NCBI RefSeq assembly: GCF_023078275.1
Contig: NC_062982.1
Coordinates: 9,064,501 to 9,128,500 of the forward strand
Source of the DNA: Leguminivora glycinivorella
Lineage: Eukaryota > Arthropoda > Insecta > Lepidoptera > Tortricidae
Reading direction: 5' to 3'
DNA: 64,000 bases
Shown piece by piece: positions 12,644-24,200 of the stretch (position 1 is the stretch's first letter; the number at the start of each line of letters is the position of its first letter). The translations under genes were made by a program, and so were the position numbers. The notes under the pieces were generated by a model. That model made no database searches. It was not told the origin of the DNA and saw only the letters and a list, made by a program, of their open reading frames with translations.

Positions 12644-13089
12644 ACTCGTGGTAAGGTAACGGCGGCTATCAACGCGGGTATCGAAATCGACGTCCATTAC
12701 CGCCGCATTTGCAAATACGCATTTTATAGGCAAACCGACCAATTTCTTAAAAAAAGTTACTCACACAAAGGAAGCCTGTTTAGTTGACTAACGCACATAT
12801 AGGCGATAGAGAGTGTGAATGAAAGAAGACGCTCGCTATTTGACAGTTTTTGCCACGGGGCCGCGAGAAGAGGTTGTGTCATACTGACGTGTGACGCTAA
12901 ACCTAAGTGAACTCCAATCTCATTTAGTAGTTTACGTAATAATTATGGCAAACAGGTGAAAGTTATGCATTTCAAATTATTGTTTATAGTTTTCTACATG
13001 ACTTCTGAGTACTTTTTACGTATTGTTTAGCCTGGAAATGTGTTTAAAGTGGAAATTAAAAGACAGCGGTGAAAGGCGCCATTTCGTGA

Positions 13090-14240
13090 GTAGATTCTAT
13101 TACTGTGGTATACCACGGTAATAGTTAAAGTAGTGATATTAGTTCTTTTTGCTTTATTCTAAGTATATGTGATCAGTTATATAATGTCTTACAGTTGTTT
13201 CAATCTTGATCTATTCACGCTATCAAAGAACTATTTACGCGGTATGAAAATTATTCAACAAAACCTTAATTTTTAGCAAAAACTTCATGACTGATTTCGT
13301 AGTTTCTATGAAAACCGTTAATTTGTCAATTTTTTAAACATTGACATAAAGTCTGATGCTTACTTACCAGTTATGTAAACTTGGTTTTAATATAAGGTTG
13401 CAATATTTTATTTTGATTTGTAATGAAAATACATCTGTATGACTTTGTTTTTATGGGTCGGAATTAGATTTTATAATACTCCAATTTATGCCTATTACCG
13501 ATGGTACGATCAGATAACCCTCGGTAATAGAATATATAAGAATCTATTACCGATCCATGCAATATTTGTTTGGGTCGGTAATGGGTTCCTATAGAAGTAT
13601 CTATTACCGAGCGACATATTAGTCTTGTATCAAAATATGACATTTAGTGTACCGTAAGTACAGATTTCTTAGGTGAAACTGAGTCTTCTGTGGGTATTCA
13701 TAAAGGAGGATAGAATAGAATAGAATAGAATAGAATAGAATAGAAATCGTTTATTCGTGGTAAATTACAATAGGTATTAAAAATACAAACATTTAATTAT
13801 TAAAACATAATATAAAAATTATCGTTTACCACGAAATGGTCCCGCCTCAGCATAATGCTAACCTATAGTAGGTATATGTATTTGTCATAATTTGTTTATT
13901 CAACCGTCGGTATTAAGCTCCGAATTTTGAGATGGGTTTCTATTTACCGATGGCAGAAAAACACTGTCATTCATACCCTCGGTAATGAAATCTCAATTCG
14001 CGTTAATAGAACTGCAACCTGTTCATTACCACGGTAATAGAAAATTTAGGTATGTTGGCTTCAATAATCATTTTATGACATATAATAAACTAAAATGATC
14101 CTAAAACTCTTCAAAACTAATAGTTCAATAAATACTCTTCCATAAAAAAAATATTTGTGGTCGTTAATGAGCTTTGATACCCTTAATTTTTTGGTATCTT
14201 TTGAAATCTGCCTTAAGTACCACGTTAATAGGCGCCATTA
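13090..14240. repeat. CTATTACCG motif cluster
   Basis: CTATTACCG, ATTACC or the complement GGTAATAG occurs about a dozen times here, for example at about 13095, 13120, 13490, 13525, 13550, 13600, 13978 and 14030. The spacing is irregular and both strands are used. Nothing comparable is seen elsewhere in the window. Confidence 0.6.
13706..13860 (-). mobile_element. LINE 3' tail with (TTCTA)n, reversed
   Basis: Seen on the plus strand as (TAGAA)7, then 'atcgtttattcgtgg' and 'ccacgaaatggtcccgcctc'. It belongs to the same family as 3400-3517 and is inserted inside the 4.2-kb element. Confidence 0.6.
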
Positions 14241-14375
14241 CCTTATATGCACTTGAAATGTGAAAGTGAAAATGCTAGAATGACATGTAAACCACGAAGT
14301 TGTATAGTCATATTGTTCATTAGTATTGGTGACCACCATCTGGCTCCATCATCAGACCCTGAGCACCACCTTGAA

Positions 14376-15247
14376 GTAATTAGAATTGTATTTGTCTTAT
14401 TTTATCATCATATTAATATATACTTTACTCTAATACTTATCATATAACAAAAGCAAATATTTGGGATGGGGTCTACTTTTATAATTATTACTTTAATTTT
14501 TTAAATAAATTATAACATAATTGATATTATTTCGCGCTATATTCTCGTATTTTCGTACAAAATAATGTTTATTAGAAACCAAAAGTTTATATCGAGATAG
14601 TAGATTGTGATTGTTATCAAAATTCCATAGAAAGGATCAAGATTGTTTTGTCCATTATTGTAGTGCGAGCGAGTGATAAGACGTGCTAGAAAGGGTCGGC
14701 ATATTGGGCTCGCGCGGCGGGTAAAATACCTAATTTCGCCCGACGCCGAAATGTTATAACGCTCTTAAGCCCTTTTAAAGATGTTCACTTTTAAAAGAAC
14801 TCAAATCCGACAGCATCTAGAAATACTCTTTTTCTTCTAGGATCTTAAAAAACTTACTGACTTCCGGTTACACTTATACTGGTTTTCATAAGTCGAACAG
14901 TCTTCCTCGGAAGCTACATAATGTATAACACAAGGTCCGGCGTTAAACACGCTATAAACACACGACACGACACGCATTACGTACAATTACTGTAATTGCC
15001 GTGACCGCATGAAAGCGTTGCGAGTATCACACGCATGCTCAACCCTTTTGTTGACGACAATTTGACTATACGCTACTTGCCTCCTAGTCAAATCAGCTTC
15101 TTTTTAAGAACTGTCAAAACGAATTACAAAGTCATGATAATATAGAATTATCTGTTATATGAAATCGAATTGAGTGACGTCACGGTCAACTCAGTTACTT
15201 TATTTATTCCTACCTGACTTATTAAATAGATTTCGTGCATGGTATAA
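14376..15247. other. Non-coding DNA, nothing recognised
   Basis: AT-rich, with a short CG-rich stretch at 14690-14750 and 14930-15050. No gene or repeat boundary can be supported. Confidence 0.4.
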
Positions 15248-15690
15248 TAGTTATTTGTTATACAAGGGGGCAAAGTTGTATTTTAACGCCGAGTGTGGAA
15301 TTGAAAAACGAGCAAGTGAAAGGATTCTATAGTTGAACCACGAGCGAAGCGAATGGTTCGAAAATATAATCCTGAACTTGCGAGTTTTTTAACACACGAG
15401 AAGTAAAATACATTTGCACCCGAGTGTAACACAAAACTTTTCCCCTTACTATAGCGAGGAAACTACAACGCAAAAAATGCGTTTATCACTGCTTCCAGTA
15501 ATTCCACAGGCGGTAAATCATCTTTATTACTATATTCACCTACTTTTATCAATTTTAAAGCAGTTAATTTGGCTTTATTCAAGGTCAAATTACTTTACCC
15601 ACTAGTGGATAAAATGCATTTTTACCCGTTGGTATTAAAGGACAAAACACGTGTTTCCGAGCTAGTGAGGGAAAAAATATTTTATTTTAA
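15248..15690 (+). repeat. 440-bp interspersed repeat, copy 1
   Basis: It is nearly identical to 31488-31895 from 'agttatttgttatacaa' to 'gtgtttccgagctagtgagg'. It contains 'gcgaagcgaatggttcg', which the second copy lacks, and an inner palindrome around 'gtcaaattactttaccc'. No coding region was recognised. Confidence 0.8.
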
Positions 15691-16309
15691 GTACAGTCAA
15701 GTTCCCTATTATATTTATTTGTTTATAGAGCTCACTGGTTCTGAACTGGATTCACGGGGGTGGCACCGAGAAAAATCGTGAAGGTGTGACGCGCACCGTC
15801 TTGCTGCATGGTTCGAATTTAAGTCATTAGATCTGTCTCCGATATTATACTGATCTGTCAGAGCCAAAAGTAACGTTTTTAGTTGAACAAATGTTACTTT
15901 TGACAATCATGAATCATATTTATTGAACCAAATGGTGACTTATTGGCGCTAATAATGAGTGTAATAACCAAAAAAGATATAAAAAAACTAAAATTCGATA
16001 GGTACAGATAGCGTGACATTAAGAAAACTTTCTTACTAGTAGATTCTCACTGATAGATCAGTCTCATATCTGAAAATTTTCTAATGATTGACATTCGAAT
16101 CGGGCAGACTTAAATGATGTCATGAAATCATGATCCTACCCATTTAGTCCATGTAATTTATATATAAACGAAGCGAACGGAAACGCTGCCATTTAGACAG
16201 ATATGAGTTTGCCTTTAAAATGCAATCGTGACACAACAATGGAATTGTATGGTACAGTTTAGATATATGTCCATCTATACTGTAGCTAGTGCGGTCAATT
16301 TGAAAAAAA

Positions 16310-16800
16310 CCGGCCAAGAGCGTGTCGGGCCACGCTCAGTGTAGGGTAGTTTTCCGCTCCGTAGTTTTCCGTATTTTTCTCAAAAATTACTGAACCTATC
16401 AAGTTCAAAACAATTTTCCTAGAAAGTCTTCATAAAGTTCTACTTTTGTGATTTTTTTCATATTTTTTAAACATAATGGTTCAATAGTTAGAGGGGGGGG
16501 GGGGACGCACGTTTTTTTCCTTTATGAGCGATTATTTCCGAAAATATTAATATTATCAAAAAACGATCGTAGTAAACCCTTATTCATTTTTAAATACCTA
16601 TCCAACAATATATCACACGTTGGGGTTGGAATGAAAATTTTTTATTTTTGCACTTTGTTGGCGTGATTAATATACATATTGGTACCAAATTTCAGCTTTC
16701 TAGTGCTAACGGTTACTGAGATTATCCGCGGACGGACGGACGGACGGACAGACAGACATGGCGAAACTATAAGGGTTCCTAGACTACGGAACCCTAAAAA
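16310..16800 (+). mobile_element. Non-coding element, GGCCAAGAGCGTGTCGG to AGGGTTCCTAGACTACGG
   Basis: It starts 'aaaccggccaagagcgtgtc' and ends 'aagggttcctagactacgga', with (GGAC)n and (AGAC)n near the right end and a G12 run at about 16492. The related element at 60470-61385 is in the opposite orientation. This is a repeat common in moth genomes; its transposon class was not determined. Confidence 0.6.
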
Positions 16801-16902
16801 AGAATGTACCTACCTGCTTATAGAGTCCGACCAAGATAAGTCTGCGCCTCTGCAAGGGTAAACGTCATAATTTCATCAAAGTTTGACGTTTAAAATAACA
16901 TC

Positions 16903-17085
16903 TGCTGTGCGTAACCGAATGCACAAACGCTCACGAAACGCTCACGAGTCTCACGACAATATCTCTTTCGTAGCTATCTATCTCTATCGCTCTTGCGTAT
17001 TGGCGCGACAGAGCCAGACTACCTATCTGCGGCGTTTCGGTGGCGTTTCGCGTCGCAGTAATGCCATTCGGCTACGGGGCCTGGC
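16903..17085. mobile_element. MITE of the GTAGCCGAATGGCA family, copy b
   Basis: It opens with a decayed 'gtaaccgaatgcac' and ends with the intact 'atgccattcggctacgg'. The family core 'attggcgcgacagagccaga' is present. Confidence 0.8.
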
Positions 17086-17231
17086 GAGGCTGTGAAAAGC
17101 GTTGCAAACTTATCTTCTTCTCTACATATATGCATCTTGGATATACAGTATATACACACCGCTTTATATACAGAATACGTATACGTTTTTTTACTATGTT
17201 TTTATGTTTAATATGTCACGATAAAACGAAA

Positions 17232-17566
17232 AAAAAAAAAAGCGCTGGTGGCCTAGCGGTAAGAGTGTGCGACTTTCGATCCGGAGGTCGCGGGTTCGAA
17301 CCCCGGCTCGTACCAATGATTTTTTCTGAACTTATGTCCGAAATGTCATTTGATATTTGCCAGTCGCTTTTCGATGAAGGAAAACATAGTGAGGAAACCG
17401 GACTGATTCCAATAAGGCCTAGTTACCCTTCGAGTTGGAAGGTCAAATGGCAGTCGCTTTCGTAAAACTAGTGCCTACGCCAAATCTTGGGATTAGTTGT
17501 CAAAGCGGACCCCAGGCTCCCATGAGCCGTGGCAAATTCCGGGATAACGCAAGGATGATGATGATA
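17232..17566 (+). mobile_element. tRNA-derived SINE with target-site duplication
   Basis: The head has box A 'tggcctagcggtaagagtg' and box B 'GGGTTCGAACCCCGG'. The body runs to a (GATGAT) tail at about 17555-17566. Both sides carry the same 14-base direct repeat TCACGATAAAACGA (17216-17229 and 17567-17580), as expected of a LINE-mobilised SINE. A partial relative lies at 35717-35850. Confidence 0.92.
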
Positions 17567-17694
17567 TCACGATAAAACGAAAGCATACAAAACTACATAA
17601 TCTACATATTATGTCTCTTCAAAATTCGCGTGTGCACTGCTTATTAAGATCTAACAATACGTCAATTCTCCTCGATAAAACCTGAAATTACTGC

Positions 17695-17855
17695 ACTGGC
17701 CCCGTAGCCGAATGGCATTTCTCCGACGCCAAACGAAAGCGATACGCCGCTGGCTCTGTCGCGCCAATACGCAAGCGCGATAGAGATAGATATCTACTAG
17801 CGCTTCGTTTCGTGAGCGTTTCGTGAGCGATTGTGCCATTCGGCTAGCCACCCTG
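17695..17855. mobile_element. MITE of the GTAGCCGAATGGCA family, copy c
   Basis: It has full inverted ends and the core 'ggctctgtcgcgccaatacg'. By eye it is identical, in reverse complement, to the copy at 20454-20615, which points to a recent shared origin. Confidence 0.9.
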
Positions 17856-18044
17856 TTCTACCTCATCATACGCGTCTGTGCGACCGATTCTGATGTAGCA
17901 ATTTGTTATTGGTTTGATGTTGTTTTGACACTACCTCATTTTGACATCCTCGGCGCCACTTGGTAGGTATGTGAAGACACGAGTGAAACACTCCGTAGCT
18001 AATTTCACACTGGTTTATTGACAACTAGCTTTTGCCCGCGACTT

Positions 18045-18270
18045 CACTCGCGTTAAATTCAAAAATTGCGGTATCCTCCATACAAACTTCCACCCCCCAT
18101 TCTAGGGAAGTAGGAGGTTAGAAAGAGACAAAAAGTAGCCTATGTCACTCTCCATCCCGTCAACTATCTCCACTTAAAAAAATCACGTCAATACGTCGCT
18201 CCGTTTTGCCGTGAAAGACGGACAAACAAACAGACACACACTTTCCCATTTATAATATTAGTATGAATTG
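18045..18270 (+). repeat. Interspersed repeat starting 'actagcttttgcccgcgac'
   Basis: This common lepidopteran repeat has 'aaaaagtagcctatgtcac' in the middle and ends 'cccatttataatattagtat'. A reverse copy with a long poly-C lies at 6940-7150. Confidence 0.6.
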
Positions 18271-18621
18271 GTCTATAATTAGACTCTATAGAGGGGTGCG
18301 CGGGCGCAGCCGCTGCCATGCATACAATTATGTTTTTTTTTTAATACGTACCGTACCGTACGAATGCCGAGTACGAACGATATATGAACTTCAAATTGTG
18401 TCATTGAGCATGTCACTCTCAGTTATTAAGTGCGTGTAAATTGCACCTGTTATCACATAAAGAAAATAACTAAAAATTGTTTATTTTCAGACAATTAAGT
18501 ATAATCCATAGTCGTTAGTTTAGTCTAAATTAGCACGGTTCTACTGGCGAAAGTTTTTTTAGGAAAGCGATTACCCTTCCAATAGGGATTACGATTACAT
18601 AAAAAAAATGGCATTCTGTTT

Positions 18622-18872
18622 AGTCCGTCAGTTAGATCGTCCAAAAATAATGAACACATATTTTTCGCTTTTTCTAATTAATGAAAAAATACAAAGATAT
18701 AGAGCATCAAAGTTCCGGAGTGGGGGCTTGTGACGTCACTCCTACGTAAAAATTGTACCTAGCCGTGACGTCACGCGAAACTTCAACGCACTGTAGTCGT
18801 CATATTTCGTTTACGAGAAAAAAGAAAAATTACGTGTCTAAAATTCTTTGATAATCTAACTGACGGACTAAT
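18622..18872. mobile_element. MITE with TTAGTCCGTCAGTTAGA ends
   Basis: TTAGTCCGTCAGTTAGA at the left is matched by TCTAACTGACGGACTAA at the right, an exact 17-bp inverted repeat. Two 'tgacgtcac' sites lie in the middle. Confidence 0.85.
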
Positions 18873-19013
18873 TAGATTTTTAGTCGTCTCGCGTATTCAG
18901 ATGGTAAACTTAGCTTTATTGGGATGAGTCATGTTCTACTTGATCCGAGGCTTGAACCCGCAATTTCTGGATTTAAATTAGCACGCTGCATTCACGCTCC
19001 TCATGTAAATTGC

Positions 19014-19237
19014 ACAGGGCACGTAGCCAAATGCACAAATGCTTACGATAATATCGATATCGTAACTCTCTTCCGTACTGGTGCCGTAGCCGAATGGCAT
19101 TTTTGCGACGGGAAGCGAAAACGAAACGCCGCGAAAGGTAGTGTGGCTCTGTCGCGCAATAAGCAAGAGCGATAGAGATAGATATCTACGAGCGTTTCGT
19201 TTCGTGAGCGTTTGTGCCATTCGGCTATGTACCCTGG
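19014..19237. mobile_element. MITE of the GTAGCCGAATGGCA family, compound copy d
   Basis: It begins 'cagggcacgtagccaaatgc', has a second internal start 'gtagccgaatggca' at about 19085, and ends 'gccattcggctatgtaccct'. It looks like one member broken by, or fused to, another. Confidence 0.75.
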
Positions 19238-20366
19238 CGAGACAGAGCCAGACTGCGTTTAGATCGGCGTCCAGCGTCAACAATTGTCATTTCTGCTAGG
19301 CTGGCAGTACTCGGTTAAATATCGTATCCTTACAACATCAAAACCAGATAAAATCGGTAATTTTGAATCCGTCTACAAATTGGTTTCGTGTGGTAACCGA
19401 CAGTGTAAATCATATGCCATGATAATGTGGTTGCATAGTGCTTAGTGGTTAGGATATCCATTGTGTTTTGAATGAGATCCGTTATTACATGTTTCTTATA
19501 AATAACCACTTATCTCAGGTCGTAGGTAAAGAAGTCATGTGGTATTTTGGTATTTTTTGTAGATGATAGTTTTTTGAGACTAGGTTTTAGCTTATTTCAA
19601 ACCACTTTAAAAAAAATATTACATTACGATGCAAATGCGAAATTTCACACATGCATCGTACGACTTTTTTCAGTACCCAGGTACAGATAGCCCTCTGAAG
19701 TTTTGAGCTGACAAGAAATGACTCACTAGTGCGGGCAAGAAGCACAGATGGAGTACAGATGTACTTACTGAAAACACATTTTCATGAATGATAGGTAGAT
19801 TGCCTAGCAATGTGCCATGTGCCAAAATATCCATTAAATGTTTTCGATTTTTTTGGCACGTTTGTCTCCACAGAACTTAATTTAGATAGAAGAAACAAAT
19901 TCATATATTTGTATAGGGGCCGAGCGTGTCAAATTTTGTACTGAAGTTGATTCTTGCCTGTAATTTTAAATATGTCTCAGGCTCTTGATTGTTCATAATT
20001 TTTGTGTTGTTGCAATTGAATATCACGTAACGAGGCATTTTTTATGTTTTGGTTGACTTCAACTTACAAAAATTGACGCCCGAAAGCTGCAAGCTGCGAG
20101 TAAAGACGGACAACTCAGTGGATTTCACTGAGTTCATTTGACACGCTAAGTAGATACGTTTGCTTGATCTATGGTATATATGACATCTGTGTTTGTCTCT
20201 GTCAAATCTTTTTAAATTTTTTAATATTAGGTGAGAATGTTACATGAATGAATCGAACATTTTGAAGTGGCTTAAGTTTTGTAAAATTGCAACTGGCACA
20301 TTGCTAATATTTATTTCGAGTGATTGCTCGAAACCTGAAAGACGATGAATGAAAGCATTTTTGTGA

Positions 20367-20623
20367 ACATTTATCCATCATCATCATCATATCAGCCCTT
20401 TATCGCCCACTGCTGAGCATAGGCCTCTCTTCTAGTACGCCACTTTTCCCGGTCCAGGGTGGCTAGCCGAATGGCACAATCGCTCACGAAACGCTCACGA
20501 AACGAAGCGCTAGTAGATATCTATCTCTATCGCGCTTGCGTATTGGCGCGACAGAGCCAGCGGCGTATCGCTTTCGTTTGGCGTCGGAGAAATGCCATTC
20601 GGCTACGGGGCCTGGACATTTAT
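20367..20623 (-). mobile_element. RTE LINE tail joined to a MITE, inside an 8-bp target duplication
   Basis: On the minus strand: a GTAGCC-family MITE (20454-20615), then 80 bp of RTE 3' end ('aagtggcgtactagaagaga', 'gctcagcagtgggcgataaa') ending in (GATGAT). The RTE part matches the end of the RTE copy at 57407-58145. The whole unit is flanked by ACATTTAT on both sides (20367-20374 and 20616-20623), so MITE and LINE tail appear to have been copied in together. Confidence 0.75.
20454..20615. mobile_element. MITE of the GTAGCCGAATGGCA family, copy e
   Basis: It runs from CCAGGGTGGCTAGCC to GGCTACGGGGCCTGG and is the reverse complement of 17695-17855 with no difference noticed by eye. Confidence 0.9.
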
Positions 20624-21120
20624 TGTTTGTACTTATAGTATTTTATGCAACAGGCGTTTAAAGAAGGTCAGAAAAGACGAGTGGTGTGGGTAACAATTTG
20701 AGGCGAAGCCGAAAATTGTTATTGACACGCCACGAGTATTTATTGACTCAGTTAAACACCGTTGCATACAATACTTTTTCTACGACTTAGTTTTTAATAA
20801 CTATTAAAAACTAATTCTTGTATAACTTTCGTGAAATTCACACTGTTTCCTATATTATGACATTTATGACGCAAAGGTTTGCACTGTCAGCTCAGCTGCC
20901 CAAAGCCTCCCCGCGCACGCGCGCAGTATCGTTATAACAATGCGTTGCCATGGTTACAGAGCCAAACAATGCGTTTTCAGTTGTCGCATGAGCGGAAGGC
21001 GGCGGACGTTGGCTTTGGGGAAGAGACTTTTATGTAGGGTTTTAAAGATCTATGCACGACCCTGTAAATGACGAATAACAGTTCGGGAGTAGAAAAAGTA
21101 ATTTTATGATATTTTTACAG

Positions 21121-21200
21121 ATGGTGCCCAACCACTGGGCGCTGGTCGTGTTGCTGGTGCAACTGGTGAGATGCAGCGAAAACGATTATCTAGGACCAGA
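21121..21200 (+). CDS. Glycosidase exon 1 (start codon, signal peptide)
   Basis: The ATG follows an acceptor (tatttttacag) directly, so the 5' UTR is on an upstream exon. It encodes MVPNHWALVVLLVQLVRCS, a hydrophobic signal peptide, and then ENDYLGPE. The donor GTAAGT is at 21201. The last codon is split after two bases. Confidence 0.9.
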
Positions 21201-24200
21201 GTAAGTTTTATAAGTACATTTTGTTATTCGTCACTTTTGATCACGTCACATTGCTGGGTCCAAAATTTTCCGGTGCTTAGTCACACAGTATGGCCCGCTC
21301 CCCGCTGAAAGTGCCGCCCACCCCATCTCGGTTACCTCACGTTTACCACCTGTCAAAAACGCGAACAGTCGATCAGTCTTATTTCACTCATACAAGCATA
21401 GTACGCGTTCACCTACACGTCAGTGTCCGAGGAGTGGCTTAGTTTTCTATGGACTGGATAGGGTGGACCCACGCTCGCCCGATCCGCTACACGCCCCGCT
21501 AAACGCCCCGCTCCGAGCGTCCACTCAGGCCCTACCTTTACTGTCAAATCTATAGCTGCAGCCAAAATAAAAGCGACATAGGTGTAACCGAACAGTATCA
21601 GCATTTCCCATAGCGTTGATTAGACATGAAAATGAAAAAAAAAATGAAAAATGGTTTATTGGCCACAGATATTGTATTACAAATTGAGAAATAAAATGGT
21701 TAGGAGCTCCCAGTAAGTATTTAGCAGACCCCGAAGACAAGGCTTAAATTAAAAGTCGCGGTTGTAGTAAAAGTATGTAAACAAAGGATATATAAGAATG
21801 GGCATGAATAATTAAGTTGATTAATTAGAGTAGGCCAACATTTGCTAATAATACTTAACAAGATTCTCTTTTGTGTAGATTAATTGGTTAATTATTTTTT
21901 AACATAATAATGGTAAATTTTCTGAATATTGTATAACTAGCTTTGTTAATGGAGTGTGAACCTGCCTTGGAAATCTATATAGTTTGTGGTCAGGGTTCGT
22001 TAATATTTCTTGTATGTGGGTGGCTTTTGCATATTGTAATTTTTCCTCAGTCACCCGTTGACCACGAACGCTGTAAGGAGTTCGAAACGTCGGGATGAAT
22101 TTTAAATTCGTTATACGCGATTTAATCCGTTTCCATAGTTTTATTTCATGAGCAACTATCGCGGTAACCGAAGACAATATTAAGATTCTCCTTGTTTAAA
22201 TTGAATCCTTCGCCTATATTGTATAATTGCTCAACCAGCCCACATACTAATTAATGATAATAAAATGCATAACTTAACTCAAGTATTTATATCAGCAACA
22301 TGTCATATAAATCTCTTGTTATTATTTCATTTAACCTCGCTCAATCAATTCTTGGCGAATTAACTTAAGTAAGATACAATTACTCGTAAGTATATAAATA
22401 AATAAATAAATATTATAGGGCATTCTTACACAGATTGACTGAGGCCCACGGTAAGCTCAAGAAGGCTTGTGTTGTGGGTACTCAGACAACGATATATATA
22501 ATATATAAATACTTATATACATAGAAAACATCCATGACTCAGGAACAAATATCTGTGCTCATCACACAAATAAATGGCCCTACCGGGATTCGAACCCGGG
22601 ACCGCGGCGTATCAGGTAAGGTCACTACCAACTAGGCCAGACCGGACGTATATATGTATTATAATATGCACTCTTAACCAGAACGCTACATTTCGATGCC
22701 TCATGGATTTCAATTTCGAGCGCTCGATATCTTCAGTCGAAAACCCATGGAAAACAACGAAATGATACCTATTATTTTAATAGAAGCGGTAGAAATTGGA
22801 AATCAGGATTCTGCTAACCCAATTCTGTTGGTACATATATTCTTATATTTCTTATTTAGTTTACCTAAAATAATGTAACATGCAGTGAGTAATGTAAGCT
22901 GCAGTTAGCAATAGCTATTTTAAACTACTTCCAGTATTAACCACGTACGTTCAAAAGGAACAATGGTATCGACCATTAGTCACAACTGTACTAAAATTAG
23001 TGCCATTATAGCTTTGTCGGGGAAGCAGTGCCAGAAACATGATATTCCGCTTTGTGTGGTAGGGCACAGCACAGCGGATATCATCTCGCTCGAATCTAGA
23101 ACAGAGCCCAACTGGGGAAGTATCTCCGCCTTATAGAAGACCGCAGCCAAATAGCACTAGACCCTACTCACAGTTTGCTAACCCTTGGGGTCTTTGGATT
23201 CGTGCTAGTTTAATGAACTATGATTTATTAAGGAGCATACGCACTGGTCCCACCGTGAGCTAGTAAGCTATGAGCTATCGGCTATAAAAACGAACAAAAG
23301 ACAAGCACTCCCGTGCAAATAAATGAGAAACGGCGATATTGATAGTTCACCGCTGTGCGAGTAACTATAACCATCGCCGTGTCTCTTTTATTTACACGGG
23401 AGTGATTATCTGCGTAGATACTACTTTTAAATGTATAAGTAAGTGGACTGTTATAATTGTATTTATTGCGACCTCGTCCACCATATGTTAATTTTAAAAA
23501 TATTGAAATCCCACCCTGTTTTCTTGGTTGCCCTGAAAACCAGCGCCGTGGCTAATACCAATTAGCCATTGGCATATGCTGAGTGGCATCCTTTTTGGTG
23601 ACTTTAGTTTAAGATGTATATAGATTAAGGCTATTGTTGTTTTACTTGTATATTTTCACCAAATAAACGTTTTCTATTCTATTCTATCTGTTGTTCGTTT
23701 TTATAGCCGATAGCTCATAGCTCCAATAGGAGGTAGGGCATAGCGAATTATATTCCGCCATATTCCGCTTTGTGTGGTAGGACACAGCACAGCGGATATC
23801 ATCTCGCTCGAATCTAGAGCAGAGCCCAACTGGGGAAGTACCCCGCCTTATAGAAGACCGCTGCCAAATAGCACTTGACCTTACTCATAGTGTTGTGCTC
23901 CTGCCGGTGAGTAAGGCTACCAGAGCTCAACGAGTGTGCTGTGTGCTGGTGACGGAAGGACCTACGGAACTAATTTGTTCCGTCTATTGTCGTTTCAGTC
24001 GTCAGCAACCCGAACCCTCCCTAGAACTTGTGCACTCCTTTTTGTTGTGTTAAGTACACAGCAAAAAGGAGTGTACACGATTCTAATGGGTTGGCAACGC
24101 GCACGTGACACTCCTTGAGTTGCAAGCGTCCACGTTACGGTGACCGCTTTCCATCAGGCGGACCGTATGCTTATTTGCCACCGACGTAGTATCAAAAAAA

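Larger units (their letters stand above)
10160..14375. mobile_element. 4.2-kb foldback-like element
   Basis: Its ends are about 85-bp inverted repeats. The left end (from about 10160, containing 'gatctgatgatggagcca' and 'aaacgacttcgtg') matches the complement of 14290-14375 (containing 'acgaagttgtatag' and 'tggctccatcatcagaccc'). A second direct copy of the left motif lies at 10283-10342. Inside are two opposed minisatellite arrays, a GTAATC-rich block, a CTATTACCG-rich block and a truncated LINE tail. No transposase frame was seen, so it would be non-autonomous. The outer limits are inferred from the inverted ends only. Confidence 0.6.

Noticed and set aside
17040..17465. 141-codon open frame on the plus strand
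   Set aside because: It runs through a MITE end and the SINE at 17232-17566, with no protein-like composition or motif.
18978..19283. 101-codon open frame on the minus strand
   Set aside because: It coincides with the GTAGCC-family MITE at 19014-19237; other copies give similar meaningless frames.
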